Source of the DNA: JAIQFL01 sp035295745
GTDB taxonomy: Bacteria; Acidobacteriota; Terriglobia; Bryobacterales; Bryobacteraceae
Direction: 5' to 3'
Length of the DNA: 35,977 bases
Assembly (NCBI GenBank): GCA_035295745.1
Contig: DATGIL010000006.1
Location: 1 to 35,977 of the forward strand
Position 1 is the first letter of the stretch; every line of letters starts with the position of its first letter. Shown here one piece after another: positions 1-9,020 of this stretch. Position numbers and translations under genes: made by a program. Below the pieces are notes generated by a model. The model was not told the DNA's origin, did not search any database, and saw only the letters and a program-made list of their open reading frames with translations.

Positions 1-1
1 G

Positions 2-265
2 GCCATTGCCCGCACTACCCCAGTTTTATTAGGACTCTTCTCGATCGTTACCCTGCTGGCTCAGCGATTCGCTCGGGGAGGGCGACTGCCGGTGCGCCAA
101 GCCGCCTGGTACGTCAAGCCCCACGCCACTTTCTCCGACACCATTGCCCTGGTGCGCCAGCGGATTTGGCAGCATCCCCTCCTTTTCTCGAATTCTCGTC
201 GCAAGGTCACTATCCCGCACCGCCTCGTCCTCGCTCTGCACGAAGCGGCTTGCTATGCCCAATGA
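2..265 (+). CDS. Transposase, C-terminal fragment (cut by window edge)
   Basis: An open frame runs from base 2 to a TGA at 263-265, giving 87 residues with no start inside the window. It begins AIARTTPVLLGLFSIVTLLA, continues through LPVRQAAWYVKPHATFSDTI and ends EAACYAQ. I recognise this as the tail of a DDE-type transposase of the kind common in Planctomycetes and Acidobacteria, where 'LPVRQAAWY.KPHATF.D' is conserved near the C-terminus. The catalytic DDE residues would lie to the left of the window. No other frame here gives a convincing protein. About 100 bp of non-coding DNA follow, including short CTCAGT(CTCAGT)CTCAGCTCAG repeats near 288-302, and may hold the element's right end. I cannot define a terminal inverted repeat from one end. 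The family assignment rests on recall of similar tails, not a search. Confidence 0.62.
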   Translation, partial: AIARTTPVLLGLFSIVTLLAQRFARGGRLPVRQAAWYVKPHATFSDTIALVRQRIWQHPLLFSNSRRKVTIPHRLVLALHEAACYAQ

Positions 266-372
266 TTGGATAAAGTCGAGCTCAGTCTCAGTCTCAGCTC
301 AGCAAGCGATGTCTCAGAGCGTGGTTAAGCAAACGGTCGGGTGCTGCGTCGGCGGACTTCTGAAAGGCGTAC

Positions 373-1425
373 TTAATGAGCCGGTGCGGACCCCGTAGCC
401 GGATTATATCGAGGATTATTCGGATTCTGGGGTTGATCGATCGGATCGGTCCGCGGCACGGGTTTTGCGCTCTCGAGCCAAGCCGTGTACGCCAGATCGC
501 GCAGGAAACTCGCTCCGGCCGCCAGACGCTTGTGCACTAATTCGCGCGCCTCCGCATCATCCTTCTTCTGGAACGCTCCCCGCAAATCGAGCCGGTAGAC
601 ATCCTCCACCGACTCGCGAGCTTCCAGCGAATGATCCAGCACCGCCTTCCAGACATCGTCCAGATGATGCGGTTGTTTGCGTACATATTTGCCCAAATCG
701 GCTGGCGACACCTCGATCAGGTCGACGTAGCGCGACTCAAAACGGCCATGAATTTCGGGATCGCGGGTGTAGCCCTTGGGATTCTCACCCGACCAGCCAT
801 CGTGGTGCATCGAGTTGTGCAGGGGCTGGGCAGCGTCGGCGACATAATGCCCCAGCCAGCCCATGTAGAACGCAATATCCGTCGCCAGCATCTGCTTCAT
901 CTGCGCCGGGTCGCGAAATGCCGGCGAAATGGAAGCGTAAGTGGCATTGAAACCTGTGCGCGCCAGTTCCGGATTGTCCACCGCGCGATAGAGGCGCATG
1001 CCTGCCTTCATTCGCTCGTAGCCTTCGATGATCGAGTAAGCCTGCAGACCGGTATATCGGATGTTGATCAGCTTGGCGCGATCCGGATCCGTCGCGTTGA
1101 CGCGCAGGTATTGATCATAAACGCGGAGAATGAACTCCGTGCGCGAATGCGGAGGATCGGGGATGAAGTCGAACTGTTCCGTATACCAGCCATGATTGGC
1201 ATCTTCCGAGATCCGCAGATACGGTTCGCTGGGACTGCGCCATGTATCGGGAATCGGGCCCAGGTGGCCGATGTAGGCCTCCATAGCTTTGAGAAATGCC
1301 GGACCATCCTGCGGAATGGCCTCCACGGCGGCGAGGTTCGCGACCGCGTGGCCGCGGACGCCCCAGGCGCCCGCGTATGGTGCGGTCAAAGACAGGATCG
1401 ACAGAATCGATAGTGCTTTTCTCAT
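373..1425 (-). CDS. S1/P1-type zinc-dependent nuclease, secreted
   Basis: This 350-residue protein has a signal peptide (residues 1-20, ending AYAGA) that would leave Trp21 as the mature N-terminus. In the S1/P1 nuclease and phospholipase C fold the N-terminal Trp itself binds zinc, and here it is followed by the expected His (WGVRGHAVA). The central zinc-binding motif is HYVADAAQPLHNSMHHDGW, with a further PEIHGRFE segment. These match the 'HF.GD.HQPLH' and 'NLH..WD' motifs of the family. The likely role is extracellular or periplasmic hydrolysis of single-stranded nucleic acids or phosphomonoesters; the exact substrate cannot be told. It starts 6 bp after the stop of the TonB-dependent receptor on the same strand and is probably co-transcribed with it. 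The C-terminus is Pro/Asn-rich (about 325-350). Confidence 0.8.
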   Translation of the reverse strand: MRKALSILSILSLTAPYAGAWGVRGHAVANLAAVEAIPQDGPAFLKAMEAYIGHLGPIPDTWRSPSEPYLRISEDANHGWYTEQFDFIPDPPHSRTEFILRVYDQYLRVNATDPDRAKLINIRYTGLQAYSIIEGYERMKAGMRLYRAVDNPELARTGFNATYASISPAFRDPAQMKQMLATDIAFYMGWLGHYVADAAQPLHNSMHHDGWSGENPKGYTRDPEIHGRFESRYVDLIEVSPADLGKYVRKQPHHLDDVWKAVLDHSLEARESVEDVYRLDLRGAFQKKDDAEARELVHKRLAAGASFLRDLAYTAWLESAKPVPRTDPIDQPQNPNNPRYNPATGSAPAH

Positions 1426-1431
1426 GTCTGT

Positions 1432-3765
1432 TTACCAATAGAACTTGAGTCCAAGCTGCACGTTCCGGCCGGGATTGGCCGCGGTGATCGTGCCGAAGCC
1501 GGCACTTCCCACGGTCGAAGCCGGCGGCTTGAAGTTCACCTGGTTGAAGGTGTTAAACAACTCGCCACGGAATTGAAAATAGCGGCGCTCGCTGAGCAGG
1601 AATCGCTTGGCAAAGCCCAGGTCCCACTGTTGGAGATGCGGACCCCAGATTGTGTCCCGTCCCACCGTGCCGTAGGGCGTATTCTGCAGCGCAAAAGCGG
1701 CCGGATTGAACCAATCGGCGGGGCCGGGATTGCTCACGGAGGGCGAAATGCCCGGCACCACATTTGCCCGCGTAGTGCGGTCACCGCCCATGGCGCAGGC
1801 AGCGCAGGCGGGGCTCGCGATTGTCAGAGGCAGACCGGTGCGCCAATTCCAGATCCCGTCCACCTGCCAGCCGCCGAGAACCGCGTTGACTGCCGGAGGC
1901 GCAGACGTCATCATCTTGCGTCCGCGGCCGAAGGGGAGTTCGTATACCCAACTGGCCACGGAATTGAACTTCACGATGTTCTCGGCCAGCGCCTTCTCGT
2001 TAGCGAAATTGTAGGCGTCCTGCGGGTAGAGCGAGCCGTTCGGATCGTTCCATGCGCCCACGTTGTCGAGGCCGCGCGCGTACGTGAACGAATGCAGCAG
2101 CGTCAGACCGTTCGAAAAGCGCTTCTCCAGGCGGGTTTGCAGGGCGTTGTAGAAGCTGTTGCCACCCGAGTCCATGTATTCCACATCGCCGAAACCCGGG
2201 TTTGGACGCCGTGCGGCCAAGGTAGCGGCAGTTCCGGCGACACTCGGCTGGTTGGCATTCCAGAAACGCGAAAGGTGAGTGCCCTTGTTGCCCACGTAAC
2301 CCACTTCGAACACCCAATCCTTGGCGATCGAATATTGAGTCGTCAGATTCCACTGCTGCACATTGCCTGCTCTCAGATTCGGATCGTTGCCGCGCACCGC
2401 CTGATCCGTGGGCAAAGCCGTTGCAAAGAAGTTCGCCGGCGGACCGCTATCCAGCGTGACAAAAGTCGCAGATCCGGGACTCTGCGTGCGCGTGAGATCG
2501 TGCAGGAAGGGCGGATTCTCGGCCAGCAGATTCTCGCGGCCCTGGCGGAACGTATGTTGATAGAACATGCCATACGCGGAGCGGATCACGATGCGTGGTC
2601 TTACGGTCCAGGCCAGCCCGACACGCGGGGCAAAGTTCGTCAGATCCGGGTGCACCAACGAATTGTTGATCGCTCCGGGATTCGTTGCCATCAGCAGCGT
2701 GCCCGTGGCGATATCGTAATTCGAAAGCCGGTTGTACTTCTCGTAGATCGGCGTGCCGTATTCGTACCGCAGTCCCAGATTCAGCGTCAGGTTGGGCCGG
2801 ATCCGATAGTCGTCCTGAACGAAGAAGTTATAGATTTGGTTCCGATTGTAGGCGACGAACAGGCTGGTCTGAGTGTAGGCAGCCGGCAGCCCCAACAGAA
2901 AGTCGCCCCATGGATTGCCGGTCCACGTGTTCGAAAACGTGAACGTGCCGCGTACCGAAGAGACGTCCAGGATCGCGGTCTGGACGTACGTGACGTCGGT
3001 GCCCGCGCGAATGCTGTGGGCGCCCTTCTGAACGGAGAGTACGCCGCTCGCCAGGTAGGTGTTGGGAATCTGGTATTGCGGCTGTGAGGTGGTGCTTCCG
3101 AATGCGCTCAGTCCCGAGATGCTGAACTTGGGCCATCCGGCATTGATTTTCGGCCCCGAGGGCAGATTCGGTATACCCAGCAGATCCGTAGAACTCGGAG
3201 AGCCGTAGTTGGGCGGAAATACGTTCGCACCCAGGCGCGTATACCCGAGACGGAGGTCCAGGATGGCCGTCGAACTGACGTTCACCGTGCTGCCGGCCAC
3301 GACGCTTTGGCCGCGCGTCTCGGTGCTGCCGAACTGGTCGTTATTCGAGCCCTCGGCGTATCCGTTGTAGGGCGCGGGACGGAAGGTGCTGGAGTCGGAG
3401 AAACTGTACCGTCCGAAGAGCCGCCACCTGCTGGTCAAGTAGTGATCCAACCGGACATCGAATTTGTCCGCCCGGACCGTGTTGGTCACGGTATTGATAT
3501 AAGCCCCGGACGTCGCGATCAAAGGGTACGCGTTCGGCACCGGGAATTGCGGATAGGCCAGGATGCGCGCCGCCACCGGGCTCCAGCGGTTCTGCGGAAT
3601 GATCCCGTTCGGAAACGGATTGCCCGTAGTAGGGTCGACCGGCTGCGCTCGCAGCGTCGCCCCGAGATCGGCCGGCGGGTTCGAGAAGATACCCTGCTGC
3701 AAGGCCACGGTGGGAGCCACCTGTTGGAAGATCACGCCATCGCGCTCGCGGTCGCCCTCATAATC
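1432..3765 (-). pseudogene. Oar-like TonB-dependent receptor, C-terminal part (after frameshift)
   Basis: This is the beta-barrel portion of an outer-membrane receptor whose N-terminus is encoded upstream in another frame. Reading back in this frame gives DYEGDRERDGVIFQQVAPT, the sequence that normally follows 'GGPI.KDKTFFF' in this family, so the frame is read from 3765, not from an internal GTG at 3735. It contains repeated barrel strands (RLDHYLTSRWRLFGRYSFSD, NFFVQDDYRIRPNLTLNLGLRYEYG) and a FNTFNQVNF motif. It ends in GLKFYW, with a C-terminal aromatic residue as usual for outer-membrane barrels. Joined to the upstream part the protein would have about 1075 residues, the normal size for Oar-like receptors of Acidobacteria. 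These are thought to import large substrates such as glycans or peptides. The barrel is undecayed, so the break is recent or a sequence error. Confidence 0.8.
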
Positions 3766-4655
3766 ATGAAGAAGAAAGTCTTGTCCTTGAGGATCGGGCC
3801 GCCGACGTTCGATCCGAAGAGATTGAAGCGGACCTTGGGCTTCGCCCCGCCCAGAGTGGGAGTCCAGCCGTGCGCGTCCATATCGTCATTGCGGAAGAAC
3901 TCCCAGCCCGCCCCGTGGAACTGGTCGGTCCCGCTCTTGATGGTGACGTTGACCACCGCGCCGGCGCTGTGCCCGTATTCCGCCGAGTATCCGTTACTCT
4001 GTACGCGAAACTCCTCCACCGCATCCACAGAAGGAAGAATTACGTCAACGCGATCTCCTCGAAAGCTGGTGGCGTGCGAGTTATTATCCACCCCGTCCAG
4101 CAGATAGTCGTTTTGCAGGGTTCGATTGCCGTTGATGCTGATCGCGCCTCCCAGGCGTTGGTCAGGATTGTAAGTCGTTCCCGGCGCGAGTAACACCAAT
4201 TGGGTGTAGTCCCGTTTATTGAGTGGTAGCTCACGGATTTGCTGGCTTTGAATTACCTGGCCACGCGTGCTGGTATCGGTTTCCAGTAGCGGAGTTGCCT
4301 CCGCCTCCACGGTAACTTGCTCATTCAACTCTCCCGGCTCGAGGGTCAGGTCCATGCGAAGGCGGGCGCCCACGCGCAATTCCAGCGGCTCGCTTTTAGC
4401 TGCCCGGAAGCCGGTTACCCCTGCCGACACTTCGTAATTTCCCCGCAACAGGTCGGGAAAGGAATAGTTGCCCTGTTCATTGGTCAACGAGGATCGCTGC
4501 ACGTTGGTATCGATCCCGCGCGCCGTGACTTTGGCGCCCGCAACCACCGCCCCACTCGTATCGCGAACCGTCCCAAGAATTTCCCCGTATTCGAATTGGC
4601 CGTACAATGGTGCTGCCGCAAACGCACACAGGCACACCAATACTCGCATTCCCAT
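3732..4655 (-). pseudogene. Oar-like TonB-dependent receptor, N-terminal part (before frameshift)
   Basis: The 307-residue frame has a signal peptide (about 1-20, ending PLYGQ). A carboxypeptidase-regulatory-like (Ig-fold) domain follows (about 23-105; GEILGTVRDTSGAVVAGAKV and NEQGNYSFPDLLRGNYEV). Then comes a plug domain with QQIRELPLNKRDYTQLVLL, NGNRTLQNDYLLDGVDNN and the conserved AVEEFRVQSNGYSAEYG and GGPILKDKTFFF. After FFF the reading leaves the family pattern (MIMRATASAMA, stop). The likely cause is loss of one base in ATGGATTATGAG, which would read MDYE. By itself this fragment would be a secreted plug without a barrel and should not work as a transporter. The ATG is preceded by AAAGGAA about 11 nt upstream. 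Confidence 0.8.
3763..3768 (-). other. Frameshift site splitting the TonB-dependent receptor
   Basis: On the minus strand the bases after TTCTTCTTC read ATGATTATGAG. Upstream frame: FFF-M-I-M. Downstream frame: D-Y-E-G-D. Two bases (AT) are left between the last Phe codon and the GAT codon, so adding one base, most simply a G to give ATGGATTATGAG, restores FFFMDYEGDRERDG. I cannot tell a real mutation from an assembly error. There is no long homopolymer, but the TTCTTCTTC triplet repeat could favour slippage. Confidence 0.78.
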
Positions 4656-4812
4656 TTAGCGTGATTCCTTTCTTGGAGACTCTCAGACGGTGCCTTCAGA
4701 CTTTGAGCACACGTAGCGAGTCCGATTGATTCTGGTGACTAAAGGGAGCGTAACAGGGTTATTTTTCGGAGTCGTGAGAGTTAGATAACAGAACGATTGC
4801 AGAAGTTAATAG

Positions 4813-5160
4813 TGGCGCAAACACTCCCATTCGCTGCGGGATCACCTGCTCGAAGCCAGAATCGCCACCGTGCGGTTGGAGATCCTGGAAAACACATTGC
4901 TTGACCCGTCTGCGCCAGGTGCACGCTCTCCACCGTTGGGTCGCGCTCCGCGACTTCCGCGGCGGACTGCAGATGCACACGATCGCTCAGGTGACCGACC
5001 AGATCGGTCTCAGTTCGCGACGGTTCATCGAACTATTCAAGGAGCAGGTCGGCATGACGCCCAAGCTCTACTGCCGGGTCCGCCGCTTCCAACAGGTAGT
5101 GGAATCGATTGAGGGAGGCCAGGATTTAGACTGGGCGCAGGTCGCACTGGCCGGCGGCTC
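4813..5160 (+). pseudogene. AraC-family transcriptional regulator remnant
   Basis: Two frames carry pieces of one AraC/XylS-type regulator. The frame from 4813 reads HSLRDHLLEARIATVRLEIL then ENTLL, like the linker of DUF6597-containing AraC proteins. At about 4900 the similarity moves to another frame: TRLRQVHALHRWVALRDFRG, then the first helix-turn-helix IAQVTDQIGLSSRRFIELFK with EQVGMTPKLYCRVRRFQQVV. The match ends at DWAQVALAGG, where an intact protein would continue into the second HTH helix (roughly '.YYDQSHFI.DFR'). Both the N-terminal sensory domain and the C-terminal end are missing, a TAG sits at 4810-4812, and at least one frameshift is present. It is a relic lying upstream of, and divergent from, the receptor gene. 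The rest of the gap (4656-4812 and 5161-5420) shows no gene I can support. Confidence 0.68.
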
Positions 5161-5420
5161 CGATAAGCGAACTCGGCAGCCTCTGCGCCGAAACCCTGAG
5201 GCAAACAAAGTACGCGCCGGCCGCTGTATTGCTTCCCTAACACAGCGCGTCATCTCCCGTCGCCGCGTTGGCATCAAAATCGCGCAAAATCGCTACGAAT
5301 TCATCTTTTCTGGGAACTGGTGTCCATTCTGTACCCGATTCGGCGCGTCGATTCACACCGGCAAACGCACTGAGGCGGAATCCACCCACGAATTCGTCGG
5401 AGGCGTCATACTAAAGAAAA

Positions 5421-6923
5421 ATGGCTCGGAAAGTCCCGCTGGTGCTGTGGATTGCTGTGCCGCTGGCCTTCGTGCTGTATTTCTACCGGCTCAGCGCGGT
5501 GGGACTCATCGGGCCCGACGAGCCGCGTTACGCCTCTATCGCTCGCGAAATGGCGAGGTCGGGAGATTGGATCACTCCGCGCCTGTGGGGCGAGGGTTGG
5601 TTTGAGAAGCCGCCCCTGCTGTACTGGATGTCGGGCATCGCCTTCCGCTGCGGGCTCGGACCCGAAATCGCGCCGCGTTTGCCGGTGGCGCTGATGGCGG
5701 CCGCTTTCCTGGTCTTCTACTGGTGGATTCTGAATCGCGAATTTGGCGTACGCACGGCTTGCTTCGCCACCATGATCCTAGGCACCTGCGCGGGATGGAT
5801 CGGATTCAGCCAGGTGGGCGTGACCGACCTGCCGATGACTGCGACCTTCTCGGCGGCCATGCTTCTGGCCCTGCCGTGGGTGGAAAAACGGGATTCGCGC
5901 TTTTTGCCGATTGCATCCGCGCTCCTGGGTTTCGCGGTCCTCGGCAAAAGCGGCGTCCCGATAGTGCTCTCCCTGCCCCTCCTCTGGAACTGGAATTCGG
6001 GTGACAATCGTTCCGTTGACCGTGCGGGCAACTCCCGAACGCTCTGGCAGAGATACTGTGGACTGCGTGGCTTGTCACCGAAGCTCCTCGTTCCCTTCCT
6101 GATCGTGGCGGTGCCATGGCACGTACTCTGCTATCTTCGCAATGGCAGCATCTTCCCCTACACGCTATTCGTCCAGCACCAGGTCCAGCGGATGACCTCG
6201 GACGCGCTCCAGCACACACAGCACTGGTGGTACTACCTGCCGGTCTTCTGCGGATTGCTGCTGCCCTGGACCCCGATCTTGTTCCTGGCGGCGCGACGCG
6301 CGGCGATCCGCGATCCGCGGCGGCGATTCCTGATGGTTTGGGTCTTATTCGGTTTGGTCTTCTTCTCTGCGGCGCCCAATAAGTTGCCGGGATACGTGCT
6401 GCCGCTGCTGCCTGCTGCCGCCGTGCTGATGGCGTTGGGCCTCGAGGAGACCGACAGCGCCGGCTCCTGGCTCGCAGCCTGCGCCTTCCTCCTGGTCACC
6501 ATTCTTCTCGCTGCTCCCATCCTTCCGCAAGCGGTCGCTGTGGGGTTGACGCGAGCACCCAGGCCCCCCTTCCAGTGGATTTGGCTGCTTCCGGTAGCCG
6601 TCGCGGCCCTTGTCTTCACACTGGACCGGCGCTCGCATCGTTTGGCCGCGGTGTTCTCCCTCGCTGCCGCCTCGGCCTGCGCGGTCGTCTACGTGAAGCA
6701 AACCGCCACCTCCGAACTCGACCGCCTGGCGTCCGCTCGACCCGTATGGCGCCAGATCGCGGACCGCACCGATCAGGTCTGCGCCAACCGCCTCAAGCGA
6801 GATTTCCGATATGGCCTCAACTACTACTCCGGGGTCCCATTGCCGGAATGTGCCGTGCATCCCGAGCCATTGCAAATCGTGCAGCGGGCGGGTATGCCGC
6901 CGGAAACGGTTGACCTCCACTAA
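5421..6923 (+). CDS. ArnT/PMT-like membrane glycosyltransferase (GT83 type)
   Basis: This 500-residue polytopic membrane protein has about 11-12 hydrophobic segments. Near the N-terminus it carries the signature of dolichyl/undecaprenyl-phosphate sugar transferases of the ArnT/PMT (GT-C) group: GPDEPRYASIAREMARSGDW with Asp33-Glu34, followed by GWFEKPPLLYWMSG (about 60-73). Members move a sugar from a polyprenyl phosphate carrier onto lipid A or another acceptor at the periplasmic face. The charged DE pair after the first membrane helix is the expected catalytic site. The length is slightly below that of ArnT of Enterobacteria (about 550). The acceptor cannot be predicted; no arn genes are nearby. 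A possible transporter gene follows 38 bp downstream on the same strand. Confidence 0.85.
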   Translation: MARKVPLVLWIAVPLAFVLYFYRLSAVGLIGPDEPRYASIAREMARSGDWITPRLWGEGWFEKPPLLYWMSGIAFRCGLGPEIAPRLPVALMAAAFLVFYWWILNREFGVRTACFATMILGTCAGWIGFSQVGVTDLPMTATFSAAMLLALPWVEKRDSRFLPIASALLGFAVLGKSGVPIVLSLPLLWNWNSGDNRSVDRAGNSRTLWQRYCGLRGLSPKLLVPFLIVAVPWHVLCYLRNGSIFPYTLFVQHQVQRMTSDALQHTQHWWYYLPVFCGLLLPWTPILFLAARRAAIRDPRRRFLMVWVLFGLVFFSAAPNKLPGYVLPLLPAAAVLMALGLEETDSAGSWLAACAFLLVTILLAAPILPQAVAVGLTRAPRPPFQWIWLLPVAVAALVFTLDRRSHRLAAVFSLAAASACAVVYVKQTATSELDRLASARPVWRQIADRTDQVCANRLKRDFRYGLNYYSGVPLPECAVHPEPLQIVQRAGMPPETVDLH

Positions 6924-6961
6924 TGCCGCATTGTACCCTCAACGATTCCGGTGATTAACCA

Positions 6962-7987
6962 ATGATTCTCCCACCGAGCCAGTTCGGCACCATGATCGTG
7001 ATGATAATTGGCCTGCTTTGCGCCGGATTGTGGGCCAATACGTTCAAGGCTGGGAAGGTGCGGTTCGAAATCTACTACCTCGCCTTCGCATTCGGCTTGG
7101 CCTTGGCCGCGGTGCTCATCGCCTTCACCGCGGGAAATCTCGGGTTCGACGGTTTCTCTATCATGGACGACCTCTCGCACAGCCGCAAACTCCAGTGGAT
7201 GGACGCTTTCCTGGCCGGGATGGTATTTAATCTGGGTAACATGTTCCTGGTCGCCGCGATTTCGGTGTCGGGAATGGCGGTTGCTATTCCGCTCTCCCTG
7301 GGCCTGGCTCTCGCCGGAGGCGCCTGGCTGGGGCAGTGGGGCACGCGCGCCTCGAATCCGATGTTTTTGTACCTGGGAATCGGCCTGATCGCGGTTGCCA
7401 TTCTGGCCGATGCGATCGCTCACAGCTCGGCGGTGGAGACGCGCAAGGCCACGCTGCCAAAGGCGCCGAAAGGCTCCCGCCGGGCCGGGGCCGCGCGAGG
7501 ACTGGTGCTCGCCATCGTCAGTGGGATCGTGATGCTTGGCGTGAAGCCGTTAGTCCACCGGGCCACCATCGAAGAGACCGCTTTGGGGCCTTATTCGGTA
7601 ATGCTCCTGCTGTGTCTGGGGGCCTTCGCCTCCACGTTCATGTACAGCCTGTTCTTCATCAACCTTCCCGTGCAGGGACACGCCCTGGAAATTACGGAGC
7701 TGTTCAACATCCCGTTCAAGCGGCACATTTACGGCATTCTGGGAGGCGTTCTATGCTGCGGGGGAATCGCGGCGACCCTCGTCGGCATGCTCACCATCCC
7801 GGAGGCACAAGTCAGCCGCGCCATGTTTCTAGGGCTGTCGAACGGAGGGCTGGTGATCGCCGGCATCTGCGGTCTTGCGATTTGGAAGGAGTTTGCGGAC
7901 GGCGGAGGCCGGGCCAAAGCGATCGGTTCCGCCGCCCTCTTGTTGTTTGCTGCCGGAGTGGTGGTGCTGGCGCTGGCTTTTAGCTGA
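6962..7987 (+). CDS. GRP/ureide-permease-like sugar or metabolite transporter
   Basis: The 341-residue protein has about ten hydrophobic segments, as in the drug/metabolite transporter superfamily. The N-terminal LWANTFKAGKVRFEIYYLAF matches the 'WANT.K....R.E.FY.D' pattern of GRP-family and plant ureide permease-like carriers. MVFNLGNMFLVAAISVSGMA and VAIPLSLGLAL match their second conserved block ('VVFNLANLLLVAAI.IAGMAVAFPV'). The likely role is proton-coupled movement of a sugar or small nitrogen compound across the inner membrane; the substrate is unknown. It follows the glycosyltransferase by 38 bp and may share its transcript. The 3' end overlaps the convergent aldolase gene by 8 bp. 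Confidence 0.75.
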   Translation: MILPPSQFGTMIVMIIGLLCAGLWANTFKAGKVRFEIYYLAFAFGLALAAVLIAFTAGNLGFDGFSIMDDLSHSRKLQWMDAFLAGMVFNLGNMFLVAAISVSGMAVAIPLSLGLALAGGAWLGQWGTRASNPMFLYLGIGLIAVAILADAIAHSSAVETRKATLPKAPKGSRRAGAARGLVLAIVSGIVMLGVKPLVHRATIEETALGPYSVMLLLCLGAFASTFMYSLFFINLPVQGHALEITELFNIPFKRHIYGILGGVLCCGGIAATLVGMLTIPEAQVSRAMFLGLSNGGLVIAGICGLAIWKEFADGGGRAKAIGSAALLLFAAGVVVLALAFS

Positions 7988-8990
7988 CCGCCGCCACACT
8001 CAGCTTGGCGTGCCAGGGAGTCGCCGAGCGAATGGCATCGTTCACTGCGTTGATGTTCTTGACGCCCTCACGCTGCAGCCATTCCTCCAGAGCCTTGACG
8101 CCCTGCTTCGCGTACACCGGAATGCCTTCTTTCCACGTGGCGCGTCCACACAACACACCGGAATAGTCCGTGCCTGCCTCGGTCGCCATCTTGAGCGACT
8201 CGGTGAAGAGCGCGTTGCTTACGCCGGCGCTCAAATAGATGAACGGCTTGGTCGCGATGGCCGCGGCTTCGCGGAAATGCTTCAACGCCTCTTCGCGCGA
8301 GTAGGCTTTCTGCCCCTTGTAGACACTGGATCCCTCGACGTATTCGGCATTGATCGGCACTTCTACCTTAAGAACATCCACGCCGTATTGCGGCTTGGAG
8401 AACTCCTCCATACTGCGCTTCACGATCTCCGGCTTGGACTTGGCGTATTCGAAACCCTTCTCATCGCCACCCTTGGGATCATACCCCACGAATTCGAGGA
8501 AGAACGGAATATCGTGGGTCTCGCATTCTGCTCCGATGCGTTCGACAAAGGCATGCTTGATATCGTTGACCGACGCCTCTTCGTAGGGAGTGTAATAGAT
8601 CAGGATTTTGACGGCATCGGCGCCGAAGTCCACGATGCGTTTCACGGAAAGATGCGGGAGCAGGTCGGGCAAGCGGCCGGGACGTGTATTGTCGTAACCG
8701 CTGAGCTCATAGGCCAAAAGCAAGCCCGCATTTTTGCTGCGCGCGTGCGCGGCTTCCAGGCCGAACTCCGGATCGAGCAGAATCGCGCTGGCATGTGGGG
8801 TCAGGACCTTGCTGACGGCGACTTTAAACTCGCTCATCATTTCCGGGGTGATCTCCTTGACGTCGACCCCGCGGCCGGCAGCCAACGATTTTTGGAGGCT
8901 GCCCCGCTGGTCCATTGCAGCAGCGGCGATGATGCCGCGCTCGTTGGACAGCGCTCGCATGCGCTTCTGTTTTCCCTCAGATAGTTTCAT
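7980..8990 (-). CDS. lacD: Tagatose 1,6-diphosphate aldolase-like class I aldolase
   Basis: From the ATG at 8990 the protein has 336 residues. It begins MKLSEGKQKRMRALSNERGI with the AAAAMDQRGSLQKSL segment typical of LacD. The Schiff-base lysine is in the strand DVLKVEVPINAEYVEG. IILLDPEFG-like (SAILLDPEFGLEAA) and FIYLSAGVSN segments complete the (beta/alpha)8 barrel. LacD splits tagatose 1,6-bisphosphate into dihydroxyacetone phosphate and glyceraldehyde 3-phosphate, and homologues often also accept other ketohexose bisphosphates or related substrates. The frame stays open 132 bp further upstream to 9122, but that stretch covers an inverted repeat and does not resemble LacD. A GATAAT box lies 6 nt before the chosen ATG. 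No other lac/tagatose genes are nearby, so the in vivo substrate is uncertain. Confidence 0.85.
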   Translation of the reverse strand: MKLSEGKQKRMRALSNERGIIAAAAMDQRGSLQKSLAAGRGVDVKEITPEMMSEFKVAVSKVLTPHASAILLDPEFGLEAAHARSKNAGLLLAYELSGYDNTRPGRLPDLLPHLSVKRIVDFGADAVKILIYYTPYEEASVNDIKHAFVERIGAECETHDIPFFLEFVGYDPKGGDEKGFEYAKSKPEIVKRSMEEFSKPQYGVDVLKVEVPINAEYVEGSSVYKGQKAYSREEALKHFREAAAIATKPFIYLSAGVSNALFTESLKMATEAGTDYSGVLCGRATWKEGIPVYAKQGVKALEEWLQREGVKNINAVNDAIRSATPWHAKLSVAAVS

Positions 8991-8996
8991 GGGGAC

Positions 8997-9002
8997 ATTA
9001 TC
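8997..9002 (-). promoter_or_regulatory. Putative -10 box of the lacD-like gene (near-leaderless)
   Basis: GATAAT on the minus strand matches TATAAT at five of six bases and ends 6 nt before the ATG at 8990. No Shine-Dalgarno sequence is seen. A transcript from this box would start at or within a base or two of the ATG. No good -35 box is visible; that position falls at the edge of the inverted repeat arm at 9021-9043. Confidence 0.42.
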
Positions 9003-9020
9003 GCGCGTTTTGCGCGCGGC

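Noticed and set aside
288..302. CRISPR-like short direct repeats (CTCAGT)
   Set aside because: Only two to three 6-bp copies without spacers; simple sequence next to a transposase end.
1573..3087. Long plus-strand frame (504 codons) opposite the TonB receptor
   Set aside because: It is antisense to a protein with clear family motifs, has Arg/Gln/Val-rich composition typical of a GC-rich shadow, and shows no domain.
4901..5605. Single gene running from the AraC fragment into the glycosyltransferase region
   Set aside because: Similarity to AraC ends near 5160, and from 5421 the frame overlaps a clear membrane glycosyltransferase in another frame, so most of it is not coding.
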